Shown one piece after another: positions 1 through 12,200 of a DNA stretch of 64,000 nucleotides. Under the pieces are notes generated by a model. It was not told the origin of the DNA, did not search any database, and saw nothing but the letters and a program-made list of their open reading frames with translations. Location: NCBI GenBank assembly GCA_003993805.1, contig RSEF01000005.1, positions 41,468,755 through 41,532,754 of the forward strand. Reading direction: 5' to 3'. The position numbers and the translations under genes are program-made. This stretch comes from Himantopus leucocephalus (lineage: Eukaryota; Chordata; Aves; Charadriiformes; Recurvirostridae). Position 1 is the first letter of the stretch; each line of letters begins with the position of its first letter.

Positions 1-3000
1 CATCTGGCCTAGGTCAGGTCAAATTTCTCCGGCAGCCCCAGGCCAGTCAGTGATAAGTGCTAAGGGAAAGATGGTAAAAAAGGAGTGTATCCTCCTAACT
101 CTCTGAATTCTTGGCTTGGGAACTTGCTGAGATTGTGTTGAACTCATAGTGTCTGAAAAGCCTGTTGTATTGGTGTTTATCAATGCGCAAACTTCAGTCT
201 TTTGATTGCTACAGTTTTTGCCCATTTGGCCAAACCAGTGAGCTGCCGGCCCTGGGGTTTCCTGGGACTCCTGCCTGTGCTGGGCCTCTTAAAAATTCAC
301 ATCACTCTTCCCTTCCCCCATTGCTGAGTTGAGTATTTGGTAGCAAAGCAGAGTTAGCATTTTAGGGTGTTTGTGTGCGAGTAGTCTGGGTTTTCTGTTG
401 ACTTGTTCTTTTGAACTCCTGGATGAATACCATCTGGTCCTGATGCCTTGTAGAAGAAATCAGTTGAACTAAATTGATTAAGATCTTCCACTGATAATGC
501 TTTGGATTTTTGCCATGTGAAGAGGTTCTGTTGATGTGGAAACCTCCCATAAAGAACATGTCGTGAGCACTGGTGCAAGACTTCATTTACTTCTCCCTCT
601 TTCTTGAATGTTCTCCTTCTACAGTGATCATCTTTTGGCCCTACAGACATTCTGGCAGGCTTCCTGATTTTCCTGTGTTTGAAGAGTTTTGACTTAGTTT
701 GTAAAGTTGTTCCACAGCCTCTTGTGGCCTAATATGGTTTCACTTTAGCTTGGTCCAGCTTGCTGTCTTTTTTTCTTTGCTCGAAGGAGTAATGTCCGGT
801 TTTTGAGTTGGGTAGTGGTGTGGTTTTATTTGTTTGTTTTGTTTGGTTTTTTGTTTTTATTTATTTATTTATTTTACTTTGGTTCCTTTATTCTATTCTA
901 AAATCTTTTGCTAATATTCTCTAGGCTTACACTGAGCTTCCAATGCAGTGTCTTTACACAGTCTTAATGCCACTTGCAAGCATTTAATTTCTTTGGCTTT
1001 TCTTTTCATTTTCCTTTTAACAAGCTTCTTTCCTTTTAGGCAGCTCCCTCTTGCGAGTTAAATATTGCCACAGTGCTTTGGAAGATTTTTTTTTTTTGTC
1101 ATTGCTGCAAAGAAGCTGAATTTGAGTGCAGTGCAGAACCCTTCTGTAATATTGATTGTGGTCACACTGTGCTGCTTTAGGTCTAAATCACAAATTGTGC
1201 TGCCTCTTATAGGTTCTCCTCAGAAAAGAGTATTTATGGAATCCAAAAATGCAGTCTCTGCATCATCCCTGTCATGACGCTTATTTAGCCTGCAAGGGCA
1301 TTGTCGAAATTTCTCACTGTTACATTTTTTTTCTGCCTTTGCAGCATCTCTCTCTTTCTGTCTTTTAACACTTTAATTGACCTTCTGGGTTTGGTGGTCT
1401 CCTCTGTCCATATTTGTGCTTACTTACGGAATTTTATAGGGCTCCGTATTCCTGTTGCTGACTCTTAGTTTTCTTTAAGGTGGAGACCCACTCCTCCATC
1501 AATCATTCATTTACAGTTTTTTCTGCTGATACCACAATCATTATCTTCCTTCAGCAGACTCTTAGTATGCAAACAGCTAAACTTAAACTAAACATCCCAT
1601 TTTCCATTTCAAGACTTCAGGTACATTTATACCATCATCTTAGCCACTTGCTCTTGGTTTTGTTGTCCGTTTTTTGTATACGCTTGAATGTTGAATGTGA
1701 TGTTGTTGGGACGGGTCCTTGACAAAATTCAGGTAGGAAATACATTCCTTCTATCCTTTATCAGCCTTTAAAGAATAAGTCATCTGAACAGTGCAGTCTG
1801 CTGTAGTTGTTGACTTCCCTGGTATTCTGTTTAAAAATTACCCCAAAACCTTCATAAAATAAAGTGCCAGCAGGCGGGTTCCTGAGGAGAGATTCTTGGA
1901 GATCAGGACAGTGTTGTGTGTTTTGGGTGTGGGGATGCTGAATGATGTGCTGAGTTTTGAGAACTAGAGCCTCTCTGTAGGTCTTGGAGACTTTTCTGCC
2001 TGTACAAAGGTTGGAGATGCTAATTTGTAGGCTGGTGAGAGGGACTGCACTATGAACCCTAATGACTGATGGTCCCTGTAATGAGGGTATCACAGAAGGT
2101 TGCAGAGCCAGCTTTGTTTTTACGTTGCTTGATTTCCCCAGCCCTGACATTAGAGGTGTGGAGAAGAGAGAAAAGTTATTTTTCCCTTGCTAAGGCATCT
2201 TTAAATTTTCTGGTTAAGCAGTTACAGTGTTGTCTGTTAGGCTGATGGTGATGTGGTCACTGGCCTGCTGAGAACCAGGCTAAAAATCTTGTGAAAGGTA
2301 AAGTGTGTGCTGATGATACTCATCATGTTGTTGAGAGCTTGTCTTTGTTGCTAAAAATAGTATGAGCAATCTAGGGTTTGTGAGTACACTCCAGGAAATC
2401 TTCAGTTTTAGTCAAGTCAAGGGGCCTTATCTTCATAGGATTAACAACATCAGTTGCCTGAAATATAAAATGTAGCTCCTGTGGCTATGATGGCTGGGAT
2501 TTTTTTTTTTTCCCTTCTACCACCTAGTCCTTCGCAAAGGTTTAACAAACTCCTAATGGATAAGAGTGGTTCCTCTTTTGGGAGGTGAAAAGAGAGGACA
2601 AAACATCCATTTATGGTTAGAAAAATTGTTTGGGTCTTCTGAAAAGACAACAGCAGTCTCCAAGAAAGCTGAATAAATCTCTGTCCCATTGGGTGAGTGA
2701 TGACTACAGGACTTCCCGGTAAAGGATTTCTGAACAATTTGCAAAACATGTTCTCAATACCTTCTCTGCTAGGTACATCAGATAGATCCCTTTTCAGGAA
2801 GGAGAAGCTAGAGGGAGGTCTGAAAAGAGGGAATCTTGACTGTGGTCCCGGAGGAACTTATGTTGGAGGTCAGAATAAAGCATGGATCTCTCCTCCTTTC
2901 CTGTTCTTGTTTTGCTGCCGTTCAGCAGCTTGTGGGACTAGCATGTGATTGCAGAGAGCAGGAAGCCGAGAAACACCTAGCACAGGACTCCAGCCCAGTT

Positions 3001-6000
3001 CTTCCAAGAATGAAACAGTGATAAGACACAGGAGTGATTTCCAGGTGTTTATAGACTTTATTTGGTAAAGGGTGGAGGAGCACGCGTGAGACCTGCTATG
3101 CAAGAGCTAGTAGGACTCGAATGGAAAGGAGTAATGTTGAGAGTTTTTTCCTCAAAGCTTGAACCTTTGGGAATGCTAAGGAGACAGGAGTGAAGCCCAG
3201 CGTGTCTGTGTCCTGGGCTGAGCAGGCACGCTGGAGCCACAGGCCTGCACTTTGTCCACAAGCAGGGCAAAATAAATGTGCTGCAGAGACGAACACGCTT
3301 TTGCCCTCTAGGAGTGAACTCTGTGAGCATCCGTGTTTGTTGCATTTGCCTTTTCTGTGCAGCTGCAGGCTTGTTTCCCTTGTGCAGAGAATGGAGAGGC
3401 ATGCAATTTAAAGAAGATCAGAGTTTGAAGCCTCTAAGCCAGCTGATAGTGGTGCTCGCTGGGAAGTCAGTGAGTCTTGGGTGTTGGTGGGCAGTGCAGA
3501 GCAGGAGACCAGACTTGACTGACTGTGACGAGATCCTGGGGATAGACCATGTCTGAACAAAGTTAAGCTCTGGCGAGTTTAGTCCTGTGTCAGAGGCTGC
3601 CTGTGATGAGTGGGTGTTAGGAAGGTTTAACCTTAATAATGGTCTCTTACATTTCCTCCTAAGCTCTTTCAGTCCTTGACTTGCTATCTGGGACAGCACA
3701 ACTTGTGTCTGTCTCCAGTGTGTGTAACCAACCCCTGAATGTTCTCGTTCCTGACAGTGCCCTGAACTGGTGAGGCACATCTGTAATCTCTTGGTGACTC
3801 TTCCCGCTGGCTGCCTGTGATGTCCCAGCACCAGCAATGAACTCAGCACAGATGCCTGTTGCTGATCCTGACCCAGGATAGGGTCAAGCCGATTTTTATC
3901 CCAACTACCAGATACGGCACCTGAAATCTGTTTGTTCTGTGATCTTGATTCTGGCTAGTGAGTGGGTCTTCCGGAAGAGATATGACAGAGAAAGCATGCA
4001 GAAAGCACAAGGAGTTTTTGCTAGAAGGCAGCCCAGGCAACACGTCTGAGCTTGTGCCTGGGTTACAGGGCTCCTGGGTCGTTCTGCTCTGTACGCTGAC
4101 ATGCTTGGATGTGATTTATGAGCAATATAGTCCTTGGCTTTCTTAGTCCTTGCTTTTCACACCTGTAGAGTAATAGACCCCTTCCAGGGACTATGAAGAT
4201 GTCAAGCACTGCAGAATCCTTCTGTACGGCAGCAGTTGGCTCGTGCTGCTGTCTTGCTGCTGTTCCGTCATCAGTGAGGCATAAACAGTATCCTCTCCAG
4301 TCCGTTATCCTGGGACAATGGGTCATGGTGGTGCTAATTGATTCCTATCGATCTAATGTTTCCTATAAGGAAATGGTAAATGCAATGGGCTTAATTTGAC
4401 TACATCCTCATTTCCATGTTTTGCATACTCATACCTCCTCTCTTAGTGTGATGAGGGCAGTGCGTCTAGAGGTTGTATTGGTGTAGCATGAATAACCACT
4501 GTGGGTAGGATTTTTTTTTTTTTATGCTGCTAGTCTGTATTGTTTCAGTTAGCACTGTTCTGGTACTGTTAGCGCTTTCCCATGTCCAGGCAAATGGTAC
4601 AGCCTGCAAAAGAGACTGGAAATCTCTTGTTTCAAGCAAGGATGAGAATGGCACCTGGCACCTCTCTCTGTGCCTTCTCAGTCCTTCCATCTGTTGGAGG
4701 CTCTTGTATGTGCCTTGTCACTGTCCACAACAGCAAACGTAGGCTTAAATCAGGAAATAGCAAAAATTAGGGTGTTGCTAAACAAAAAATTGCTTTTGCC
4801 TTCAACAGGGCTGAGTCTGCACACCCTTGAGAGCAACCAAGAGCTGAGCTTGAGCATGGCTTTTTCTGATGTCTGAGAGGGCTGCAAGTGCTGGGAAGGG
4901 CCAGGGCAACGGGTAAATAAACAGTGCTTAGGAACCAAACGGTCATTGAAACACAGCCGCTAACAGTGAAACACAAAGTGTGGGGGGGAAGGTGGCTTTT
5001 GTAGGCTCCTCTTTTGTTTAGAGTACTCACACATGTGCTGAGTGCATTTTGGCTCCCACTTCATGAAAAGAAGAGCGTGCTCCTAAGCACCAACACAGCT
5101 ATTTCTTCTCCCTCCTCTTTGAGGGTGGCACCAAAGGTCTGTGCCACTGTCAGTCCCACGTACCAGTGTGGCAAAGCCTGTGCTGCTACAGCTGCTTTTT
5201 GCTGTCCAGGAGACATAGCTCTGGAGTTAAAAGCCCTGATGTCCTTACTAAAGTGTGCTGCCACTGCAGGAGCTCCGCAGCTGGACATGCGGGGGGCTTT
5301 TGGCACAGAAGAGGCCAGAGCTGCAGGGGTTTCTTGCAGCCCTTTGGAGCCAAGCATTTTATCCAGGGGCAGTTGCCAAGCCCCATCACACAACCTTGAT
5401 GTTTAGGATACCAACCCTCAGCACCTCCTTTGCTCTCAACCTTGATGTTTTTTTTAGGTTCTCCTAGTGGTCATAGGGTGAGCCTTGTCTTGGGAGGGGG
5501 CCACATAAAGTTAACAGTGTCATAAAGTGGCTGAGCCAGATTAATATCATACTTGAGGGCTGGGCAGGTTTCTGTCCCTGCCCTTGTGCTTGTGTGGCTG
5601 GAAAATAAATTGGTTCAACTCATTAACCCAGCAAAGAATTGTGGTGGATTTTGATGGTCTGTTTTCTGCCATTTTTAATGAGCAAAACTGGATTACCAGG
5701 TGATTAGGCCAGCAGCAGAGCAGATGCAAGATAAGGAGTTGGATGTGTTTGTGCACAGGAACGTACATGTGTGTGGGAGGACAGGGAAAGGAAGACCTCC
5801 ATTTCGATGGAGGCAGGTATTCATTCTGCTCAATTCTGTTGTAAAACCTTGCCTTGAATATCCTGACAGTTGTGAGTGCAGTGGGGGGACCTGTCATGGC
5901 TTAATTGCAAGGGGTAGCTGGCTTTTATCTCTTAATTGTTGGGTGGTAAAGAAGATTTTCACCTCCGTTATGAAATTGGATTAGGCTCAATTGAGCCCTT

Positions 6001-6089
6001 ACTGGGCATCAGGGGGCTGAGCTGTGGTGTGGTGGTAGTGTTGTGGTTCCATGTCACACCTCTGTGTATCCCCTCTCTCTCCTGCTTAG
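1..6089 (+). other. FLVCR2 intron 1 (3' part)
   Basis: Non-coding by reading frame: no FLVCR exon 1 sequence is present. Apart from the RT-like fragment at 354-650 it holds T-rich stretches near 820-880, 1087-1099 and 2500-2512. The open frame at 5014-5406 has no recognisable similarity. Confidence 0.8.
354..650 (-). mobile_element. Ancient CR1/L3-like non-LTR RT fragment
   Basis: On the minus strand a 98-codon open frame contains FYKASGPDGIHPGVQKN, resembling the non-LTR RT finger motif GPDGIHPRVLKEL, preceded by LSVEDLNQFSST. It is diverged from the CR1 at 26-28 kb and probably predates it. Length and family are uncertain. Confidence 0.5.
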
Positions 6090-6231
6090 CTTGGCATCGC
6101 TGTGGGATTTCTGGTCCCTCCAGTTCTGGTTCCCAATGTGGAAGATGTGGAGAAGCTGGCCTACCACATCAGCATTATGTTCTTCATGACTGCAGGCGTT
6201 GCAACAGCCCTATTCATCCTGGTTGTCATAG
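6090..6231 (+). CDS. FLVCR2: FLVCR2 exon 2
   Basis: 142 nt between a pyrimidine-rich cttag acceptor and a gtaagg donor. It enters in phase 0 and leaves in phase 1. It reads [15 protein letters not shown], then an acidic loop ([11 protein letters not shown]) and a second hydrophobic helix ending ALFILVVI. It encodes about TM5, a short extracellular loop and TM6. Confidence 0.95.
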
Positions 6232-9200
6232 GTAAGGAGGTGGGAGCGTGCATATGAAACCAGGTCGGACTGAGAAGATCAGCCTGTGTGTGTGAGGGGC
6301 CTTTATGCTAGCAAAATGGGCTGGGGTGGTCGTCTGGGGATGTGTCCTAGCACACAGCTGACAGGGTCATGCAATACCATTTCTTGCTGCTTCAAGCCCT
6401 TGATGAACAGCATGTGTAGGAGGGAGTACAAGAGGTGGTGAGTGAGCCTGCCAAATTGTTCATTTCATCCTTTGACTGCCTGCGTAATAAAACCCTGGCA
6501 TGACTAAGTCCTTCAAAAGCAAACAGAAGTCTTCCAAGGTTCACAGTCATCTTGCCTGCAAACAGGGTGCTGGGCCTTGGATTCTGTCTTGGACCTGACT
6601 ACCTCTTAAGGGGAGAAAGAGGCAGCTTATATGGCATCACAGGACAAGCTGTTCCCAGGAGACAAAAAGGTAACCAGCTATGAGTGGAGAGAAGGAGGCA
6701 TTAAGGGCAGTAGCAGGACACCAGAGATGCAATTCCCCTGCTTAAGATTTGAAGTGGAAGCCAGATGTTTAGCATGAAAGATTGGCATGCTCACTGGAGA
6801 GCAGAGCTTGTCTGCTGAACTCCATGTAAATTTTTTTTTTTTTTTTGATATAGGCTCCTCTTGCCAGCTTGTTCATGTTGCCTGGTGGCTGAATCAGATG
6901 TAGACTTTAAAGCATCTGGTGCAGGGAATAGACAAGGTACAAAAATGGCTGTCTAGCACCTGGTACAGCAGTATCCCGTGACCTGGATTTCTGGGTGCTA
7001 CTTTAATGCTAGTTAGGGACAGCAGATGGCTTGGCCAGCCTAAGAAGTGCCAGGCCTGAAATAAAACCTGGCATAGGTCACTGCTTCTTAGGCACTGGGC
7101 ACTGCAGTGCACCAGGCCACCTTTGCCAGCTGGCTTTTCCTGTTCCACTTCTGCATTGTAACTCCACACAACACTTTTGCAGCTGGCTGGCCATTCTCCT
7201 GGAGACAAAGGCATTATTAGTCCTGGGAACTCTTTTGTTGCTGCCAGACACTGCCTATGCAAAAAGCTAATTGAAGACAAGGTGTTTCCCCAGTTGTGGG
7301 AGTTATGTTGGAGAGACCTTGTTCTCTCCCATTCTTGCATAAGCTCATGCATAGAGATCGAAGCTTAAGGATGATAGTGTGTTTTGTGCACTTGGTTTTA
7401 CTATCCCCTCTGCCGTCTCTCAAATGTCTCTACCCACAGTGTGTGCTCAGGCTGCCTGATTGCACTGTTACAAACAGGTGTACCTTGTGTCTGGTTTCAG
7501 TCTTCAAGGAGAAGCCCCCGCACCCTCCGAGCCGAGCTCAGGCCTTGATCCAGTCGAGACCAACAGAAGAGTATTCCTACGTGCAATCAATCCTCAGTCT
7601 GCTCCGCAATACCAACTTTTTGCTGCTTATGGTCACTTATGGTAAGGTCTGGCCTTTCTTCTGTGCAGTTATCACTGCTAGACGTGCTTAGCTTCTCCCT
7701 CCCTTTCTGTGTTCTGCTGGGGCAGTAACTGGCCTGAGTTGTTTTAGGGGAGCATAAGGACAGCTGTGCTGCCACAGACCAGAAGTCCTTCTAGCCCTGT
7801 AATCTTGGTTACAAGGAAATTCCTAGGGAAGAACAAAAGCAAGGCAAGCACACAGAGGACAATGTGCCCCCACTACTGTTCTCCTAGTCTTTCTGTTTTC
7901 TGTTCAGGGGATTTCCTTATCCTGTTGTCTTTTTTTCTAGTCAGTTAGTTACTTGCAATGAAATCTAAGTGCTTACCTAAGAAATATACAGAGGTGTGTC
8001 TGAGTGCAAGTCACAGCACTGAGTGAAAGTCATTTCCCAAGGCAAGGGTGCGGCTGCCAGGCATCTCAGTGGAGGTCATGTGGAGCATGCAGATGTGCAG
8101 ACTGCGTCAACTTCCTTGGCAGTCCCTGTGAAACAAATGGAAGGAAGGATTGGAGAATCTCTTCTTTTGCCATCTGTCCTTGCCCACTGGGTTTGCTGCT
8201 TGCTTCTCTTCAGCAGTCTTGGTTTGTCTCTCTGAGGGCAGTGTGATGTGTTGAATCTGTTCCTGATGCTGCATTTCATATGGAAAAGTGTTTTTCTGTT
8301 TAGCAGAAAAGCCATTGTGATCTATGCCTGGATGCATAATAGGATATACGGTAGCCAGCTAGTCTGCAGGGAGTTCAGTCCTCGCTTCCTACCAGCTTGC
8401 TGTGGAAGCCCCTCAGGGGAAAGGTTAAATAGTGCTGGAAGTTCTGCTGTTCTGCCAGCAGTTGTGCCTAAAGAACCTGCTGGATGAGTAGCCAGGTTGG
8501 AGAGAGTGACACGGTGGCTTTGTACCTGCTGAAGGTGCTAATGGTCTTTGGAGTTGTTGAAATTGTGTCTCTTTTTTCAGTGCAGTAGTATTCTAGAAAT
8601 GCTCCTCTCAGATCGCCCTTAAGCTCTGCTGGTTTGCATTGCAGCAGCTGGTTTTTGTTTGTTTGTTTTTCATAGTACATGGTGTCCTTTCAGAAAGTGG
8701 AGATAGAAAAAACTGTCAGGCAGACTGTGTCTAAAAGTTGGATTGTGTCATCTGCTCAGTTCACACTTACCCTTCAGGGAAAAGAAAGGGGAAGGAGTTT
8801 GTTCTAATAGGCATAAACAAGTCCTAGAAGAGAGAGGAGGGCTCTCAGTATGAAGAGCAGGTTTAGAATCTGACCACCCTGGGGTAATTCCCTTCTGGCA
8901 GTCACAAACAACATGGAAAGGCTGTTCAGTGGCTCATAATTCAGTCTCTTTTCCTGCTGGTCTGTGTATTTATTCTGTTCGTTGCTGTGTCAGCCTCGTG
9001 TCAATCTCCAGCTTGACTTGAGATGGTGACTGTTACTCAGAGAGGGAACTGTGCAGTGAAACCTTTTTTTTTTTTTTTAAACTAGTCTGACTTTAAAAAG
9101 GGGACAGTTTTTCCTATTCAAGTCAGAAGTTATGTTGGCCAAGATGTAAGACATCTGCAGCCACATGAGTGCAATTGAGTCATCCTACCTAGCTAACACA

Positions 9201-12200
9201 AAGATACCTGCAGCGTCTCTTAGCTTTTGTATTAGCATAGTGTGCGTCAGGGGAGAGAAGGGGAAACCTGTTGCTTGTTCATCTCCCCTGTCTGTAGAAA
9301 GAATGGGGGCCCTTACACAATGTCAGGTCAGAACAGGTCTGCAGACCTCTAGGTTCTTGGTATTACCAGCAGTGATAAGACTTGCAGTGCTGGAAACATT
9401 GCTGGCACCGTTGGCTATGCTAGTGCTAGTGAACTGTTTTTCAGGAAAACCCTCAAACGGCCTTTTCCCAAAGACTGCTGATGTTGCTTCTGTAAAGCTG
9501 AGGCATAACATGGAGTTGGCATTAAGAAATTTTGAGTTTATTGGGTTGGGCTTTGCACTGGAGACCATGTTGCTAGTGGCTGGCAGTAGGCAGTAACAGG
9601 GTGGGAAAGGGTGGTAAAGTGGGAGTGATGAGACAGCCCCAAAGAATCGGCATTTGGAAAGGTGATGGGACAGTGAGGAGGAGACAGGGCAGTGAGGCCT
9701 GCATAGGAACCATTGTCCTGGAGGATGATGAGGGTGAAGAAGCGGGAGACCAATAGTCTGGCATGTAGGCAATAGGCTGTTTAGCTACAGAAGACTTAGG
9801 TTCTAGTCTGAGGCTTAATAAGGGCTCCTTTTGGAACCATAGGCAATAAACTTCCCCTTTCTAGCCTCTGTAAAATGGAACAGACACTGTGATGTCTCAA
9901 AAGTGTCCTTTTACAGCACATCACAAGCAAACCACAGTAAATAGCTAATGAATCGGGTGGGGCTGGACCTTCAGATAGCCTGCTCCCAGCTACTAGTTCT
10001 GGTTTTCCTCACCTGCGTGGGCAAGCGGGCCCTGCCCCGTTGGAAACAACCCTTGCCTGTTTTTTGAGCATTGAAACAGCTGTAATTCACAGAGAGACTT
10101 CACTGAGCAATGAGACATGTGAAATGCCTACAACTTTTGTCAGCCCTCACAGATGCAAATTCGACACATTGTCTTGATTCTTAGAATATTCTGCCTGACT
10201 CTGGTGCCAAGTGTTGCTGCCAACTCTAGATTGCTTTCTGCCCAGCTTGGGAGCAGGGTCCCTCCTCTCTCTTGGAAATCACATGCATCGCAGAGCTGCT
10301 GTGAAGCTGGTGTACTGACAGCGTCAGCTACCAGAGCAGTGTCTGGCAGTCCCCAAAAGGCTGCTGTCCTCTTGGCTGGGCGAGAAGTAGAGGTACACAA
10401 ATGACCGGTCTATGTTTATGTCCAGCTTTGAAGTGAAGCGGTAGAGGGATGGTCTGATCTGCTACACTCCCATGTCCTGGCACTGCAGTTTGTGGTGTCT
10501 CCTAGTGAGCAGTGTGCTCCAGAGGTGGAGATAGGATGAAGCCGATTTATGCTCTTGTGGGCTGTTTTGCTGTAGCCAAGTGTTGCAAAGCTCCGGTTTT
10601 GAAGGCTGGAGGGTGCCTCCTTGCTGTGGGATCTCCAGTTGTTCTCCCCTCTCCCTGGCTGCTGGGCCTGCTGGAGTTTCCAGCCTTTCTGAGTAACTCT
10701 TGGAAAGGACTGGGTGGATTCCCCCTGCCCAATGAGCATGTCACTCAGCTTACTAGCCTCTCCTGTAACCTTCTGATGCATGGTTTTGGAGCAGGGAGCA
10801 TTGTCACAGGCATTTGGCTTATTTGGGATCACTTGGATAAGATTTCTTTGTCCGTTCTCTGTGACGTGAAGCTCTACTTAATGTTGTCAGAGATGGCATT
10901 TGAAGGAAGTGTGATGTCCCCTCCACTTGCCAATCTTGTGGCTCCTCACAGTGCTTCATGAGCTGTGTAGGGCAATGGGTATCCAATGTCCCAGTGGAGG
11001 AGTGGGCTAGGCGCAGGATTGCTGAGTACTTCAGGGTCAGGGGAGCTGGAGGACTTCCGGGCTAGGGGAGCTCAGGGTTTTGTTCCCTTTGTCAAAGCTC
11101 TGCCTGCTAGACTGCGTTTCTATATCACAAACTGCGATGTTTCTGCTTTTAGCTGAGGCTGAAAGAGGAAAAGTAGGGAGTGGGAACTTGACATGTATCT
11201 GTTCTGTCAGGATTTCAGGCATCTGTGCTGGAGTTTTGAAACCCATGCCTCCTTATGGAGCCTATAGATGTGTGAGCTGCAGTGGTGAAATCTGTGTCCC
11301 CATCCCTCCCCCCATCAGATCACTGAAGCCTTGAAGAGAAACTAACTGCAAATGTAAATGACTTTCTGAGAAGAAAGTTGCACTGACTGTTACAGACCTC
11401 ATCCACCTGGGGAAGGTTTCTCAGTATCGCCCAAGGTGAGAGTGTAGCCGTTGCGGTACTGCTGGTCCAGTGCCCATGTGGATGTTCTAGTCTACTGTAA
11501 GCAAAGCTTTTGGTTTTTGTGCCCTTTGGAAAGGTGTTTAACTCAACCAGAGTTGCATGTAAGCTGGAGCAGAGTGTCTGCATGGGGCTTGACCAGTATC
11601 ACCCCAACAGTTTCCATTCTCACCTTGGGTGATACTGAGAAACCTTCACCAGGTGGCTGATGCCTGTTACAGTTAATCTAACTTCCCTTTCAGAAAGACA
11701 ATTACTTTCACAGTTGTTTTTTTTTTTTTCAGGCTTCAGTGATATCTTTTAAAATGCAAGATTTAAGATTTTTCCCATGCAGACACACACACCAGGTGCC
11801 TGGGGGAAGTGCTGTTTGTGCTTCACCATCAGCTCTGTTCCTACTTGCCTTCTGGTGTTTCTTGGCTTGGAGAGGATGTTTTTTACTGGCTCTCAGCACG
11901 GAGAGTGCTGTCAGGCTTTTATCTGTGAGGAAACCACATAGGTCAACAGCGCTGGTGTTAACTGAATCACAGGTCCTTGTTAAAGGTGTGATGCTGAGGC
12001 AGGTACTTTTCTAGTATTATACCTTGGCTGGGGTGAGGGTTGAGACTCTATGCAGGACTTGCAAGACCTTTTAGTACCAGAAATGTGCACAGCCCTTCCT
12101 CTAGCTGCTAAGGTGAGAACCATCCTGAAACTGCAGGGTGCTTCCTCCTGCATGCTGAGATCTGGCCATCCTTGGTGTGCATTTCTTTCAGTAACCTATG

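Noticed and set aside
1065..1277. Possible DNA-transposon or gene fragment in FLVCR2 intron 1
   Set aside because: Translated text shows no motif, and no inverted termini were found.
1761..2150. 129-codon minus-strand open frame
   Set aside because: No similarity or splice context; length is within chance for this composition.
5014..5406. 130-codon plus-strand open frame in FLVCR2 intron 1
   Set aside because: Overlaps other equally open frames in both strands, no domain, and exon phases of FLVCR2 do not call for it.
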